Assembly: GCF_029543125.1 (NCBI RefSeq)
Contig: NZ_JARQWW010000002.1
Coordinates: 682,001 to 746,000, forward strand
DNA length: 64,000 bases
Reading direction: 5' to 3'
DNA from: Caulobacter segnis
Lineage (GTDB): Bacteria; Pseudomonadota; Alphaproteobacteria; Caulobacterales; Caulobacteraceae
Every line of letters begins with the position of its first letter. Position 1 is the first letter of the stretch. The notes beneath the pieces are model-generated. The model saw only the letters and a list, made by a program, of their open reading frames with translations, searched no databases and was not told the origin of the DNA. Positions 24,147-33,234 of the stretch are shown here, piece after piece. The position numbers and the translations under genes were made by a program.

Positions 24147-24620
24147 ATGAGCCGACGCAAGTTCCTGGTCATCGCCGACGACAGCGAGGAGTTCGCCGCC
24201 GCGCTGCGCTACGCCTGCCGCCGGGCCCGCTCCACGGGCGGGCATGTGGCCCTGCTGCGCGTCATCGAGCCGGCGGTTTTCGAGCACTGGTCCGGGGTGC
24301 GTGAAGAGATCGAGCGCCAGGAGCGTGTCGAGGCCGAGGCCGTGCTGCAGAAGCTGGCCGAACAGGTGGTCGCCGAAACCGGCGAGGCGCCCGAATTCCT
24401 GATCAAGCACGCCGAAAACACCAAGGCCGCCATCCGCGCCGTGGTCGCCGCCGATCCGGAGATCAAGATCCTGGTCCTGGCCGCCGCTGCCGGCGGGCGG
24501 GGCCCCGGCGCCCTGGTCGCCTCCATCGCCAAGGACGGCGTGGGCTTCGGCGCCCGCAAAATCCCCGTCACCGTGGTCCCGGGCGACCTGACGGACGAGG
24601 AGATCATCGACCTGGCCTGA
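24147..24620 (+). CDS. Universal stress protein (UspA-family)
   Basis: Single-domain Usp of 157 aa. It has the N-terminal beta-strand KFLVIADDSEEFAAALRYACRRA and the helical region typical of the family. A degenerate nucleotide loop region is around VLAAAAGGRGPGALVASIAKDG. The glycine pattern differs from the classical G-x2-G-x9-G-S/T ATP-binding motif, so ATP binding is uncertain. The role in stress is inferred from family only. It starts 51 bases after trpS and may be on the same transcript. Confidence 0.85.
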   Translation: MSRRKFLVIADDSEEFAAALRYACRRARSTGGHVALLRVIEPAVFEHWSGVREEIERQERVEAEAVLQKLAEQVVAETGEAPEFLIKHAENTKAAIRAVVAADPEIKILVLAAAAGGRGPGALVASIAKDGVGFGARKIPVTVVPGDLTDEEIIDLA

Positions 24621-24670
24621 GGCAACGGCGAAGCCTGCGGCGCGTTGTTCGCCCGCAAGGAGAGGCCGCC

Positions 24671-25228
24671 ATGCTCGAGAAGATCCCCCGCGTCATCGGC
24701 GACATGCTGCGCTACGCCCGCGCCGGCGAGATGAAGATCGCCTATTTCCTCGATCCCTTCGACGATGCGCCGGAAAGCCTGACGGTCTCCAGCGCAGACT
24801 TCCAGGACGGCGGCCGCCTGCAGGCCACGTTCACCGCCGACGGAGAGGGCAAGTCGCCATCCTTGTCCTGGTCCGGAGCCCCCGCCGGCACGGCCGAGGT
24901 GGTGCTGATCGTCGAGGATCCCGACGCCCCCACCCCCGATCCCCTGGTCCACGCCATCGCCTGGAGCCTGCCCGCCGAAGGCTCCCTGGAGGCCGGCGCC
25001 ATCTCCACCGACGAGGTTCAGACCGGCAAGAACGCCTATCTGCGCACCGATTACCTGCCGCCCGACCCGCCTACGGGCCACGGGCCGCACCGCTACGAGT
25101 TCCAGTTCTTCGCCCTCTCCGAACCCCTCGCCCTCACAGGAACCCCCGGCCGGAAAGCGGTTCTGAAGGCCATGGAGGGCAAGGTGACGGCGAAAGGCCG
25201 CATCACCGGCATCTACGAACGGGCCTGA
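24671..25228 (+). CDS. YbhB/YbcL family PEBP-like protein
   Basis: Belongs to the phosphatidylethanolamine-binding / Raf-kinase-inhibitor-like family. The diagnostic motifs are SPSLSWSGAPAGTAEVVLIVEDPDAP (ligand pocket) and GHGPHRYEFQFFAL (GxHRY). The bacterial function is unknown. There is no signal peptide, so it is probably cytoplasmic. The N-terminal ~30 residues (LEKIPRVIGDMLRYARAGEMKIAYF) extend beyond the core domain, as in related alphaproteobacterial copies. An AAGGAGAGG ribosome site precedes the ATG at 24671. Confidence 0.9.
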   Translation: MLEKIPRVIGDMLRYARAGEMKIAYFLDPFDDAPESLTVSSADFQDGGRLQATFTADGEGKSPSLSWSGAPAGTAEVVLIVEDPDAPTPDPLVHAIAWSLPAEGSLEAGAISTDEVQTGKNAYLRTDYLPPDPPTGHGPHRYEFQFFALSEPLALTGTPGRKAVLKAMEGKVTAKGRITGIYERA

Positions 25229-25268
25229 ATCCCTTGCCATCGGCGGCCGGCGACGCCATCTGGAGCCC

Positions 25269-25835
25269 ATGTTCATCCAGACCGAAACCACGCCGAACCC
25301 GGACGTCCTGAAATTCCTCCCCGGCCGCGAGGTCCTGAGTGAAGGCACGCGGGAGTTCCGCACGCCGGAAGAGGCCCAGGTCTCCCCGCTCGCCGGCGCC
25401 CTGTTCGATCTGGGCGACGTGGTCCGGGTGTTCTTCGGTCCGGACTTCCTGACCGTGACCAAGGCCGCCGAGGCCGAGTGGCCGCACCTGAAGGCGCCGA
25501 TCCTGGCGGCGGTGATGGATCACTTCACCTCCGGCCGCCCCCTGCTGACCGACGCCGAAGCTGTCGGTCACGACGAAGGCGTCTATGAGGGCGAAACCGC
25601 CCAGATCGTCGCCGAGATCAAGGATCTGCTCGACACCCGCATCCGCCCGGCCGTGGCCCAGGACGGCGGCGACATCGTCTTCTCGCGGTTCGAGCCGGAC
25701 ACCGGGGCGGTCTATCTGCACATGCGCGGCGCCTGCTCGGGCTGCCCGTCGTCGTCGGCCACGCTGAAGTCGGGCGTCGAGAACATGCTCAAGCACTACG
25801 TCCCTGAAGTGACCCGGGTCGAACAGGTCCTCTGA
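25269..25835 (+). CDS. NifU/NFU1-type iron-sulfur cluster scaffold or carrier protein
   Basis: A 188-aa protein with an N-terminal Nfu_N domain (MFIQTETTPNPDVLKFLPG) and a C-terminal NifU domain. The latter holds the CxxC cluster-binding motif GACSGCPSSS. Such NFU1-like proteins deliver Fe-S clusters to client enzymes. It differs from E. coli NfuA in having the NFU1-like rather than A-type N-terminal domain. Possible clients encoded nearby include MiaB, Nth and ferrochelatase, but that is inference. It lies 40 bases after the PEBP-like gene. Confidence 0.95.
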   Translation: MFIQTETTPNPDVLKFLPGREVLSEGTREFRTPEEAQVSPLAGALFDLGDVVRVFFGPDFLTVTKAAEAEWPHLKAPILAAVMDHFTSGRPLLTDAEAVGHDEGVYEGETAQIVAEIKDLLDTRIRPAVAQDGGDIVFSRFEPDTGAVYLHMRGACSGCPSSSATLKSGVENMLKHYVPEVTRVEQVL

Positions 25836-25879
25836 CGATCCGGTTTGAGCCCAGGGCTCTTATCGTCTAGGTGCGGGGC

Positions 25880-26515
25880 GTGATCGTCCTCGCCATCGAC
25901 ACCTGCCTCGCCGCCAGCAGCGCCGCCGTCATCGACGGCGACCGCACCCTGGCGAGCCGCACCGAGCCCATGATGCGTGGCCACCAGGAAGCCCTGGGCG
26001 GCGTCGTGCGTGAAACCATGGCCCAAGCGGGCGTGGCGTTCGCCGACCTCGACCGGATAGCGGTGACCGTCGGCCCCGGCTCCTTCACCGGCCTTCGCGT
26101 GGGCCTGGCCTTCGCCAAGGGCCTGGCGACCGCCCTGAACATCCCCTGCATCGGGATCGGTACCCTGGACGCCCTGGCCGAAGGACGCGACGGTCCGCGC
26201 ATCGCCGCCATCGACGCCAAGAAGGACCAGATCTACTGGCGGGCCTTCGACGGGAAGGGCCTGGTCGATCCCGCCGCTCAACCCGCCTCGGAAGCGGCGG
26301 AAATCGCCAAGGGCCTGTTCGGGGGCTCGCCCCCGCTGTTGATCGGCTCCGGCTCCGCGCTGCTGATCGAACATTTTCCGGGTGCGGAGATCGTGGACCG
26401 GCCCCTGGCTGATCCCGCCGCGGTCGCCCGCCTAGGCGCTCAGGCCGATCCCGAAACCGCCCCGCCGGCTCCGCTTTACCTGCGGCCGCCCTACGCCACC
26501 CTGCCCGACGCATGA
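25880..26515 (+). CDS. tsaB: tRNA threonylcarbamoyladenosine biosynthesis protein TsaB
   Basis: Partner of TsaD/TsaE in adding threonylcarbamoyl to A37 of tRNAs reading ANN codons. The ASKHA fold is recognisable in IVLAIDTCLAASSAAV, the AVTVGPGSFTGLRVGLAFAKGLA motif and the C-terminal PLYLRPP. I prefer a GTG at 25880 (AGGTG 6 nt upstream); an in-frame GTG at 25871 adds three residues. It gives 211 aa. Its stop overlaps the rimI ATG, as in many bacteria. Confidence 0.94.
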   Translation: MIVLAIDTCLAASSAAVIDGDRTLASRTEPMMRGHQEALGGVVRETMAQAGVAFADLDRIAVTVGPGSFTGLRVGLAFAKGLATALNIPCIGIGTLDALAEGRDGPRIAAIDAKKDQIYWRAFDGKGLVDPAAQPASEAAEIAKGLFGGSPPLLIGSGSALLIEHFPGAEIVDRPLADPAAVARLGAQADPETAPPAPLYLRPPYATLPDA

Positions 26516-26937
26516 GAGCGGCCGAGGCCTCCGACGCCGCCGCCCTGGCCGCCCTGCACCGGGCCGCCTTTCCGTCGCCCTGGAGCGAGGCGGAGCTGGC
26601 CGATCTGATGCAGGACGGCGCCTTCGCCCTGGTGGAAGACGGTCAGGGTTTCATCCTGTGCCGCACCGTGCTGGACGAGGCCGAAATCCTGACCGTGGCC
26701 GTCGATCCGGCCGCGCGGCGGCTGGGATTGGGCCGCCGCCTGGTATTGGCGGCCGCGGGAAGGGCCCGAAAAGACGGCGCCGCGAGCTTCTTTCTGGAGG
26801 TCGCGGTCGATAATCTGGCCGCCATCGGGCTTTACGAAACAACCGACTTCGCGCAAGTCGGGCTTCGGCGCGGCTATTATCGCCGCCCGGATGGCGACGT
26901 GGATGCGCTCGTCATGCGCCGCGACCTTAACACCTGA
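26512..26937 (+). CDS. rimI: Ribosomal-protein-alanine N-acetyltransferase RimI-like
   Basis: GNAT acetyltransferase of 141 aa, probably acetylating the N-terminal alanine of S18. The acetyl-CoA pyrophosphate loop is RRLGLGRRLVLAA, with the preceding beta-strand AEILTVAVDPAARR. The C-terminal part FFLEVAVDNLAAIGLYETTDFAQVGLRRGYY is the typical RimI segment. ATGA overlap with tsaB indicates coupled translation. Its location between tsaB and fur is the usual alphaproteobacterial order. Confidence 0.93.
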   Translation: MRAAEASDAAALAALHRAAFPSPWSEAELADLMQDGAFALVEDGQGFILCRTVLDEAEILTVAVDPAARRLGLGRRLVLAAAGRARKDGAASFFLEVAVDNLAAIGLYETTDFAQVGLRRGYYRRPDGDVDALVMRRDLNT

Positions 26938-26987
26938 GTTCTGTCCGCCTATGTTGGCGGCGACGCACAAGACCTGGAGACAGCCCC

Positions 26988-27395
26988 TTGGACCGCCTCG
27001 AAAAGCTTTGCGCCGAAAAAGGCATGCGGATGACCGACCAGCGGCGCGTCATCGCGCGCGTGCTGTCCACGGCGCAGGACCATCCCGATGTCGAGGAGCT
27101 GCATCGCCGTGCGCACGCCATCGACCCGCACATCTCGATCGCCACGGTCTACCGGACCGTCCGCCTGTTCGAGGAAAGCGGCATCATCGAGCGTCACGAC
27201 TTCCGCGACGGCCGCTCGCGCTATGAAGAGACGCCGGATCACCACCACGACCACCTGATCGACATGAAGACCGGCAAGGTCGTCGAGTTCGTGGACGAGG
27301 AGATCGAGGCCCTGCAGCACGCGATCGCCCGCAAGCTCGGTTACAAGCTGATCGACCACCGCCTCGAACTCTACGGCATGCCGATCGAGGAGTAG
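26988..27395 (+). CDS. fur: Ferric uptake regulator family protein (Fur/Irr-type)
   Basis: Fur-family DNA-binding repressor of 135 aa. The winged helix spans TDQRRVIARVLSTAQDHPDVEELHRRAHAIDPHISIATVYRTVRLFEESG. The metal site region DHHHDHLIDMKTGKVVEF is present. There is no C-terminal CxxC zinc site, and the only cysteine is near residue 8, as in several alphaproteobacterial Fur proteins. The start is a TTG at 26988 with GGAGA 9 nt upstream. It follows rimI by 50 bases and may have its own promoter. Whether it senses iron (Fur) or heme (Irr) cannot be settled by eye; no heme-regulatory motif was seen. Confidence 0.9.
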   Translation: MDRLEKLCAEKGMRMTDQRRVIARVLSTAQDHPDVEELHRRAHAIDPHISIATVYRTVRLFEESGIIERHDFRDGRSRYEETPDHHHDHLIDMKTGKVVEFVDEEIEALQHAIARKLGYKLIDHRLELYGMPIEE

Positions 27396-27427
27396 GCGGG
27401 GGCCTGTGGCCGCGGCGCCCTTGCGCC

Positions 27428-27443
27428 GGGTTGTCCACAACCC
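27428..27443. promoter_or_regulatory. Inverted repeat containing a DnaA-box-like sequence before miaB
   Basis: GGGTTGT and ACAACCC flank a CC centre, and the element includes TTGTCCACA, a one-mismatch DnaA box (consensus TTATCCACA). It lies 13 bases before the miaB ATG and could affect miaB expression. Confidence 0.4.
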
Positions 27444-27455
27444 CATAACGCCGCG

Positions 27456-28826
27456 ATGACCGATACGACCACCGCCCAAGCCGCGGTCGGAGAGGGCGCG
27501 CCGCTGAAGCGCCTCTTCATCAAGACCTACGGCTGCCAGATGAACGTCTATGACAGCGAGCGCATGGCCGATGTCCTGCGCCCGTTGGGCTATGGCATGG
27601 TCAACGAGCCGGAAGGCGCGGATCTGGTGGTGCTGAACACCTGCCACATCCGCGAGAAGGCCACGGAAAAGGTCTATTCCGAGCTTGGTCAGATCAAGCT
27701 GATGAAGAACCGCAAGGCCGAGGCCGGCGGTCAGATGACCATCGCCGTGGCCGGCTGCGTGGCCCAGGCCGAGGGCAAGGAGATCATGCATCGCCAGCCG
27801 GCGGTGGATCTCGTGGTCGGGCCCCAGGCCTATCACCAGCTACCCGAGCTGATCGCCCGCGCCCACCGCCGCAGCGGCGAACGGCTGTCGGCCGACTTCG
27901 CCGCCGACGAGAAGTTCGACGCCCTGCCGGCCGAGCGCCATGTTGACGGCGTCACCGCCTTCCTCACCGTGCAGGAGGGCTGCGACAAGTTCTGCACCTT
28001 CTGTGTGGTGCCCTATACGCGCGGCGGGGAATGGTCCCGCCCCATGGACACCATTGTCGCCGAGGCCCAGAGCCTGGCCGACAAGGGGGTCCGCGAGGTC
28101 ACCCTGCTGGGCCAGAACGTCAACGCCTACGAGGGCGGCCTGGCCAACCTGGTCCGCCGCCTGGCGAAAATCGACGGCATCGAGCGCATCCGCTACACGA
28201 CCAGCCACCCGGCCGACATGGACGAGGCGCTGATCGAGGCGCACGGCGAACTGCCGGAGCTGATGCCCTATCTTCACCTGCCGGTGCAGTCGGGCTCGGA
28301 CAAGATCCTCAAGGCCATGAACCGCGCGCACACGGCGGAAAGCTATCTGCGCCTGGTCGAGAAGATCCGCGCCGCCCGGCCGGACATCGCCATGAGCGGC
28401 GACTTCATCGTCGGCTTCCCCGGCGAGCGCGACGGTGATTTCGAGGCGACCCTGAACCTGATCCGCGAGGTCCGGTACGCCGCCGCCTTCTCGTTCAAGT
28501 ATTCCAAGCGTCCCGGCACCCCCGCCTCGGCCATGCCCGGCCAGGTGGCCGAAGAGGTGAAGGAAGAGCGCCTGGCGCGCCTGCTGGCCCTGCTGGACGA
28601 GCAGACCATCACCTTCAACAACGCCGTGGTCGGCCGCACCGTGCCGGTGCTGTTCGAGCGCAAGGGCCGTCATGCCGGCCAGATCGTCGGCCGCAGCCCC
28701 TACCTGAACGGCGTCCATTGCGAGGGCCCGGAACAGCTGATCGGACAGATCGTTCCGGTGAACATCACCGGCGCCTCCAAGAACAGCCTCGCCGGCGTTC
28801 TGGCGTCGGTCCTGGAGCCTGCGTGA
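27456..28826 (+). CDS. miaB: tRNA-2-methylthio-N6-dimethylallyladenosine synthase MiaB
   Basis: Radical-SAM methylthiotransferase that adds the ms2 group to i6A37 of tRNA. The N-terminal UPF0004 domain supplies three cysteines ([26 protein letters not shown]) for the auxiliary [4Fe-4S] cluster. The radical-SAM cluster is CxxxCxxC in [15 protein letters not shown] domain closes the 456-aa protein ([22 protein letters not shown]). Its stop codon overlaps the phoH start (GTGA). It heads the run miaB-phoH-ybeY-corC-lnt. Confidence 0.98.
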   Translation: MTDTTTAQAAVGEGAPLKRLFIKTYGCQMNVYDSERMADVLRPLGYGMVNEPEGADLVVLNTCHIREKATEKVYSELGQIKLMKNRKAEAGGQMTIAVAGCVAQAEGKEIMHRQPAVDLVVGPQAYHQLPELIARAHRRSGERLSADFAADEKFDALPAERHVDGVTAFLTVQEGCDKFCTFCVVPYTRGGEWSRPMDTIVAEAQSLADKGVREVTLLGQNVNAYEGGLANLVRRLAKIDGIERIRYTTSHPADMDEALIEAHGELPELMPYLHLPVQSGSDKILKAMNRAHTAESYLRLVEKIRAARPDIAMSGDFIVGFPGERDGDFEATLNLIREVRYAAAFSFKYSKRPGTPASAMPGQVAEEVKEERLARLLALLDEQTITFNNAVVGRTVPVLFERKGRHAGQIVGRSPYLNGVHCEGPEQLIGQIVPVNITGASKNSLAGVLASVLEPA

Positions 28827-29764
28827 GCAAGACCCCCGAATTCACCGCCCTGTCCGACGTGGCCCTGCGCGCCGTGTCGGGCCCGTCCAGCCGTCACGCC
28901 GCCCTGATTGAAGACGCCTTCCGCGTCCTGATCGAAACGCCGGGCGGCGGCGTCTCTGTCGACGGCGACGCCAAGTCCCGCCGCCAGGCCCTGGCCGCCA
29001 TCGGCCTGATCGCCGCCCGCGCCGACAGCGGGGTCGAGGTGGGCGAGGCTGACGTCCGCGCCGCCATCGGCCAGGCCCGCAGCGGCGGCGACAGCCGCTC
29101 CCCCTCGGCCTCACGCCGGGGCATGGTCGCCGCCAAGACGGCGGCCCAGGCCAACTATCTCGACTGCCTCTCGCGGTATGACCTGGTCTTCGGCCTGGGC
29201 CCGGCGGGCACGGGCAAGACCTTCCTCGCCGTGGCCCATGGCGCCGGCCTGCTGATGCGCGGCGAGGTGGACCGCCTGATCGTCACCCGCCCGGCCGTGG
29301 AGGCCGGCGAGCGCCTGGGCTTCCTGCCCGGCGACCTGAACGAGAAGGTCGATCCCTACATGGCCCCGGTCTGGGAGGCCCTGAACGACATCATGGGCGC
29401 CGACCAGCTGCGCCGCCGGCGCGAGAAGGGCGAGATCGAGGTCGCCCCCATCGCCTTCATGCGCGGACGCACCCTGTCCCACGCCTTCGTCATCGTGGAC
29501 GAGGCGCAGAACGCCTCGCGCCTGCAGATGAAGATGGTCCTCACCCGCCTGGGCGAGGGCGCCAAGATGGCGGTGACCGGCGACCCCAGCCAGATCGACC
29601 TGCTCAACGCCTCCGACTCCGGCCTCGCCCACGCCGTGGCGATCCTGGAAGGGGTGAAGGGCGTGGCGGTGTCGCGCTTCAGCGCCTCCGACGTGGTCCG
29701 CCATCCGCTGGTGGAGCGCATCGTCAAGGCCTACGACGATGACGCCGAGAAGCGCGGCCGATGA
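28823..29764 (+). CDS. phoH: PhoH-like ATPase
   Basis: PhoH family P-loop protein, linked to RNA metabolism and usually encoded next to YbeY. The Walker A motif is [11 protein letters not shown] and Walker B-like [15 protein letters not shown]. The start is a GTG at 28823 overlapping the miaB TGA (GTGA); longer in-frame extension lies antisense/out-of-frame inside miaB and is not protein-like. The product is 313 aa. Its stop overlaps the ybeY ATG. The N-terminal ~110 residues form the substrate/KH-like part. Confidence 0.95.
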   Translation: MSKTPEFTALSDVALRAVSGPSSRHAALIEDAFRVLIETPGGGVSVDGDAKSRRQALAAIGLIAARADSGVEVGEADVRAAIGQARSGGDSRSPSASRRGMVAAKTAAQANYLDCLSRYDLVFGLGPAGTGKTFLAVAHGAGLLMRGEVDRLIVTRPAVEAGERLGFLPGDLNEKVDPYMAPVWEALNDIMGADQLRRRREKGEIEVAPIAFMRGRTLSHAFVIVDEAQNASRLQMKMVLTRLGEGAKMAVTGDPSQIDLLNASDSGLAHAVAILEGVKGVAVSRFSASDVVRHPLVERIVKAYDDDAEKRGR

Positions 29765-30237
29765 GCGACATCGACGTCGAGATCGAGGATGAGGCTTGGT
29801 CGAAGGCCCTGCCGGAGATTGAATCCCTCGTGCTGCAGGCCGCCGAAGCCGCACTGGCCAAGGCCGGCGAGGACGGCGCCTGCGTGATCCTGCTGACCGA
29901 CGACGCCTCGGTCCATGAGTTGAACGCCCGCTTCCGCGACCGCGACCAGTCCACCAACGTCCTGTCCTTCCCCGCCCCGGAGAATCCCGAGAACAGCTTG
30001 GGCGACATCTGCCTGGCGTTCGGGGTCTGCGAGCGTGAGGCCGTCGAGCAGGGAAAGCCCCTGGCGCACCACCTGCAACACCTGGTGGCGCACGGGGTGC
30101 TTCATCTAGTAGGCTACGACCATCTGTCTGACGCGGAAGCGGAGGAGATGGAGGCCCTGGAGCGCGAGGTTCTCGCGGGACTGGGCGTTCCGGACCCCTA
30201 TGCCGAGCGCGCCGACCCCCTGGGGACCCATGCCTAG
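29761..30237 (+). CDS. ybeY: Endoribonuclease YbeY
   Basis: Single-strand-specific zinc endoribonuclease involved in 16S rRNA 3' maturation and ribosome quality control. The zinc motif H-x3-H-x5-H is in HGVLHLVGYDH. The NxLSFPAPE segment (STNVLSFPAPE) is typical. The length is 158 aa. ATGA overlap joins it to phoH, and its last codons overlap the corC start by 8 bases, indicating coupled translation of three genes. Confidence 0.97.
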   Translation: MSDIDVEIEDEAWSKALPEIESLVLQAAEAALAKAGEDGACVILLTDDASVHELNARFRDRDQSTNVLSFPAPENPENSLGDICLAFGVCEREAVEQGKPLAHHLQHLVAHGVLHLVGYDHLSDAEAEEMEALEREVLAGLGVPDPYAERADPLGTHA

Positions 30238-31135
30238 CGACGACCCAAGTCAGCCGCCCGAAACCGCCGCGCGCAAAAGCCGGGGGGTTCGGGCGTTCCT
30301 GAGGAAGATGCGCCGCCGCCTTTCGGGCGAGGGCGAAACGCGAGGGGCCGAAGCCGTCATCGCGCACGACTCGTCCGCCGCCGACCTGATGGACTCGGCG
30401 GAGGCCTTCCAATCCCTCCGCGTTCATGACGTGATGACCCCGCGGGCCGACATCGTCGCCGTGGACATCGCCACCACCTTCAGCGAACTGCTGGCCCGCT
30501 TCGTCGAGGCGGAGCATTCGCGGATGCCGATCTACCGCGACACGCTCGACGACCCGGTGGGCTTTGTCCACGTGAAGGACGTGTTCAAGCTGCTGGCTGA
30601 CGAGAGCAAGCGTCCGACCCCGGACCAGCCCGTCCTGCACCGCCTGCGCCGCGACATCCTCTATGTGCCCCCGTCCATGCGCGCCGCCGACCTGCTGCTG
30701 CGCATGCAGACCAGCCGCATCCACATGGCGGTGGTCATCGACGAGTTCGGCGGCGCCGACGGTTTGGTGACCATGGAGGACTTGGTCGAAGCCGTGGTCG
30801 GCGACATCGCCGACGAGCATGACGAGGCCCAGACCTCCGGCATCGTGCAACGCCCCGGCGGCGTGTTCGAGGCCGACGCCCGCGCGGCGCTGGAGGACCT
30901 TGAGGCCGCCATGGGGGTCGAGGACCTGGCGCCCGCCGACCTCGAGGAGGACATCGACACGGTCGCCGGCCTGGTCACCGCCATCGCCGGCCGCGTGCCG
31001 CAGCGGGGCGAGGTGATCGTCCATCCGGACGGCTTCGATCTTGAGATCACCGACGCCGACCCCCGGCGGGTCAAACGCATCCGCGTCCGGCCCGCCGTCA
31101 AGAATCCCGAGGCCGCAGAGGCCGCCGCGGGATGA
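30230..31135 (+). CDS. corC: CBS-domain hemolysin-like protein (CorC/HlyC family, no membrane domain)
   Basis: Cytoplasmic CorC-type protein with two CBS domains (around RVHDVMTPRADIVAVDI and ILYVPPSMRAADLLLRMQTSRIHMAVVIDEFGG) and a C-terminal CorC/HlyC transporter-associated domain (GGVFEADARAALEDLEAAMGVEDL and later GFDLEITDADPRRVKRIRV). No DUF21 membrane domain precedes the CBS pair. The ATG at 30230 (301 aa) lies inside the end of ybeY. The role in Mg/Co efflux is a family-based inference. The order ybeY-corC-lnt is widely conserved. Confidence 0.95.
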   Translation: MPSDDPSQPPETAARKSRGVRAFLRKMRRRLSGEGETRGAEAVIAHDSSAADLMDSAEAFQSLRVHDVMTPRADIVAVDIATTFSELLARFVEAEHSRMPIYRDTLDDPVGFVHVKDVFKLLADESKRPTPDQPVLHRLRRDILYVPPSMRAADLLLRMQTSRIHMAVVIDEFGGADGLVTMEDLVEAVVGDIADEHDEAQTSGIVQRPGGVFEADARAALEDLEAAMGVEDLAPADLEEDIDTVAGLVTAIAGRVPQRGEVIVHPDGFDLEITDADPRRVKRIRVRPAVKNPEAAEAAAG

Positions 31136-32739
31136 TCCGGCGCGTCCAGGCGAAGGTCGCACCGAGGGTGCGGCAGGCCTGGCGCGCGCCATGGCTGGCG
31201 GCCAGCCTGTCCCTGGGGGCCGGCTTGGCCGCGGCCCTGGCCCATCCGCCCTTCGGGATTTTGCCCGGCCTGCTGGGCTACGCGGTCCTGCTGCGCAACA
31301 TCGACGGCGCGGACCAGCATGCGCCGCTCTCCTCGGCCTTTCTGCGCGGCTGGTTGGCGGGGCTGGCCTATTTCGGCCTGAGCATCTGGTGGGTGGCCGA
31401 GGCCTTTTTCGTCAATCCGGCGCAAGCCTGGATGGCGCCCTTCGCACCAACCCTTCTAGCCGCGGGCCTGGGCCTGTTCTGGGGACTGGCCGCCTTGGTC
31501 TATCGGCGCTTCGCCCCCGCCGGCGCGCGCCGGGTCCTGGTCTTTGCCGGGATCTTCGCCGCCGTGGAATGGCTTCGCGGCCACATCCTGACAGGCTTTC
31601 CGTGGAATTTGCCGGGCCAGAGCTGGGAAGCCGGCTCCTATCCCTCTCAAGCCGCCGCCCTGTTCGGCGCCTATGGGCTGACCTGGGTGACCCTGGCGAT
31701 CGCCGCCAGCTTCGCGGCGGCCTTCGAAGGCCCGCGCGGCCGCATCGCCACGGCTGGCGGGGTCATCGCCCTGATCGCCCTCTATGGCTGGGGCGGCTGG
31801 CGTGTCCGTCACGCGGAGCCGACCGCACCCGACGCGCCGATGATCCGCATCGTTCAGGCCGACGTCCGCCAAGCCGTGAAGTATGACGCCGACGCCTTCG
31901 CCGACATCGTCGAACGCCATGTCCGCCTGACGCGCCAGGCCGCCGCCCGCCGGCCCGACCTCATCGTCTGGCCCGAAGGCGCCATTCCGGACGCCGCCGA
32001 CTCCTACCTCGCTCATGGGACCTGGACCCGCGAAGCGATCGAAATGTCGCTAAAGCCGGGCCAGAACCTGATCCTCGGCGCCTATCGGATCGACGGCCCG
32101 GTCGAGAAGCCGATCTACTACAACAGCCTGATCACCCTGCGGCGCACGGCGACGCTGGAGGTGACGGGCGTCTACGACAAGCACCGCCTGACGCCCTTCG
32201 GCGAATATTTGCCGCTGGAAAGCTGGGCTGAACGCGTCGGCTTGAAGCAGATGGTGCAGGTGGGCGACGGCTTCACGCCGGGGCCCAAGCCCCGGCCGCT
32301 GGACAGCGCCGGCCTTTTCCGCATCCAGCCCCTGATCTGCTACGAGAGCCTGTTTCCCGGCTTCACCCAGGCTGGCGACGACGCGACCCGGCCGCGGGCC
32401 ATCGTCAACATCTCGAACGACGCTTGGTTCGGCGTCACCTCAGGCCCTCTGCAGCACCTGAATCTGGCCAGCTACCGGGCGATCGAGACCGGCACGCCGA
32501 TGATCCGCGCCACCCCGACCGGGGTTTCGGCCATGATCGACGCCTACGGTCGCATCGTGCCAGGAGCAAGGCTCGATTTGGGGCAATCCGGTGTTATTGA
32601 CGCCGCTTTGCCAGCGTTGGCGCCGAAAACTGTATACGGTCGGCTTGGCGACGGACCATTTGCCGCTATGCTCCTAATCTCTTTGGGGGCCGCCCTGCGT
32701 CGTCAGAAGGCTCAGCCCTTGAAAAGCAAAGTTATTTGA
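31132..32739 (+). CDS. lnt: Apolipoprotein N-acyltransferase
   Basis: Integral membrane nitrilase-superfamily enzyme that completes lipoprotein maturation by N-acylating the diacylglyceryl-Cys. About six N-terminal transmembrane segments precede a periplasmic CN-hydrolase domain. The Glu-Lys-Cys triad is visible as WPEGAIPD, YDKHRLTPFGEYLPLE and LICYESLFPG. The length is 535 aa. It starts with ATGA overlapping corC. The last ~40 residues are hydrophobic enough for a C-terminal membrane segment. The two lipoproteins encoded in this window would be clients. Confidence 0.97.
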   Translation: MIRRVQAKVAPRVRQAWRAPWLAASLSLGAGLAAALAHPPFGILPGLLGYAVLLRNIDGADQHAPLSSAFLRGWLAGLAYFGLSIWWVAEAFFVNPAQAWMAPFAPTLLAAGLGLFWGLAALVYRRFAPAGARRVLVFAGIFAAVEWLRGHILTGFPWNLPGQSWEAGSYPSQAAALFGAYGLTWVTLAIAASFAAAFEGPRGRIATAGGVIALIALYGWGGWRVRHAEPTAPDAPMIRIVQADVRQAVKYDADAFADIVERHVRLTRQAAARRPDLIVWPEGAIPDAADSYLAHGTWTREAIEMSLKPGQNLILGAYRIDGPVEKPIYYNSLITLRRTATLEVTGVYDKHRLTPFGEYLPLESWAERVGLKQMVQVGDGFTPGPKPRPLDSAGLFRIQPLICYESLFPGFTQAGDDATRPRAIVNISNDAWFGVTSGPLQHLNLASYRAIETGTPMIRATPTGVSAMIDAYGRIVPGARLDLGQSGVIDAALPALAPKTVYGRLGDGPFAAMLLISLGAALRRQKAQPLKSKVI

Positions 32740-32781
32740 GCGCATACCCGCAGGAACGATAGACGGTCAGTCAGGGTGGGA

Positions 32782-33219
32782 ATGGACGAGAACAGCGACG
32801 TAGAGCGGTCGCCGAATCCAATCGACGTCCATGTCGGGGCGCGCATCCGACTCCGACGCCGTTCGTTGGGTATCAGCCAAGAGCGACTAGCCGAAGACCT
32901 CGGCCTGACTTTCCAGCAGGTTCAGAAATATGAGCGCGGAGCCAACCGCGTAAGCGCTTCCAAACTTTACGAGATCGCGCGCAGCCTGCAGATCTCGGTG
33001 ACCTTCTTCTTCGATGATCTGGCCGACCCCAGCGAGGGGCGCGCCGCCGGCTTCGCGGAAGATACGGCCAATCCTTTCGCCAACACCTTCCTGATGACTC
33101 CCGAGGGGCTGGAGCTGGCGGAGCTTTTCCCGAAGATCACCCGACCGCGCGTGCGCCGACGGATCCTCGAGCTTGTCCGCTCCATGGCGGATGAAGAGGG
33201 CGATGAACACCTCGCCTGA
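32782..33219 (+). CDS. XRE-family helix-turn-helix regulator
   Basis: A 145-aa DNA-binding protein with a Cro/cI-type HTH at residues ~18-75 (VHVGARIRLRRRSLGISQERLAEDLGLTFQQVQKYERG), then a conserved C-terminal extension (LMTPEGLELAELFPKITRPRVRRRILELVRSM). Proteins of this form are common in Caulobacterales and rhizobia. Start ATG at 32782 is preferred; a GTG at 32776 is also possible. It stands between lnt and metK and could act on the palindromic site before metK, though nothing in the sequence proves this. Confidence 0.92.
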   Translation: MDENSDVERSPNPIDVHVGARIRLRRRSLGISQERLAEDLGLTFQQVQKYERGANRVSASKLYEIARSLQISVTFFFDDLADPSEGRAAGFAEDTANPFANTFLMTPEGLELAELFPKITRPRVRRRILELVRSMADEEGDEHLA

Positions 33220-33234
33220 CGCCTTGCGCGGGAC

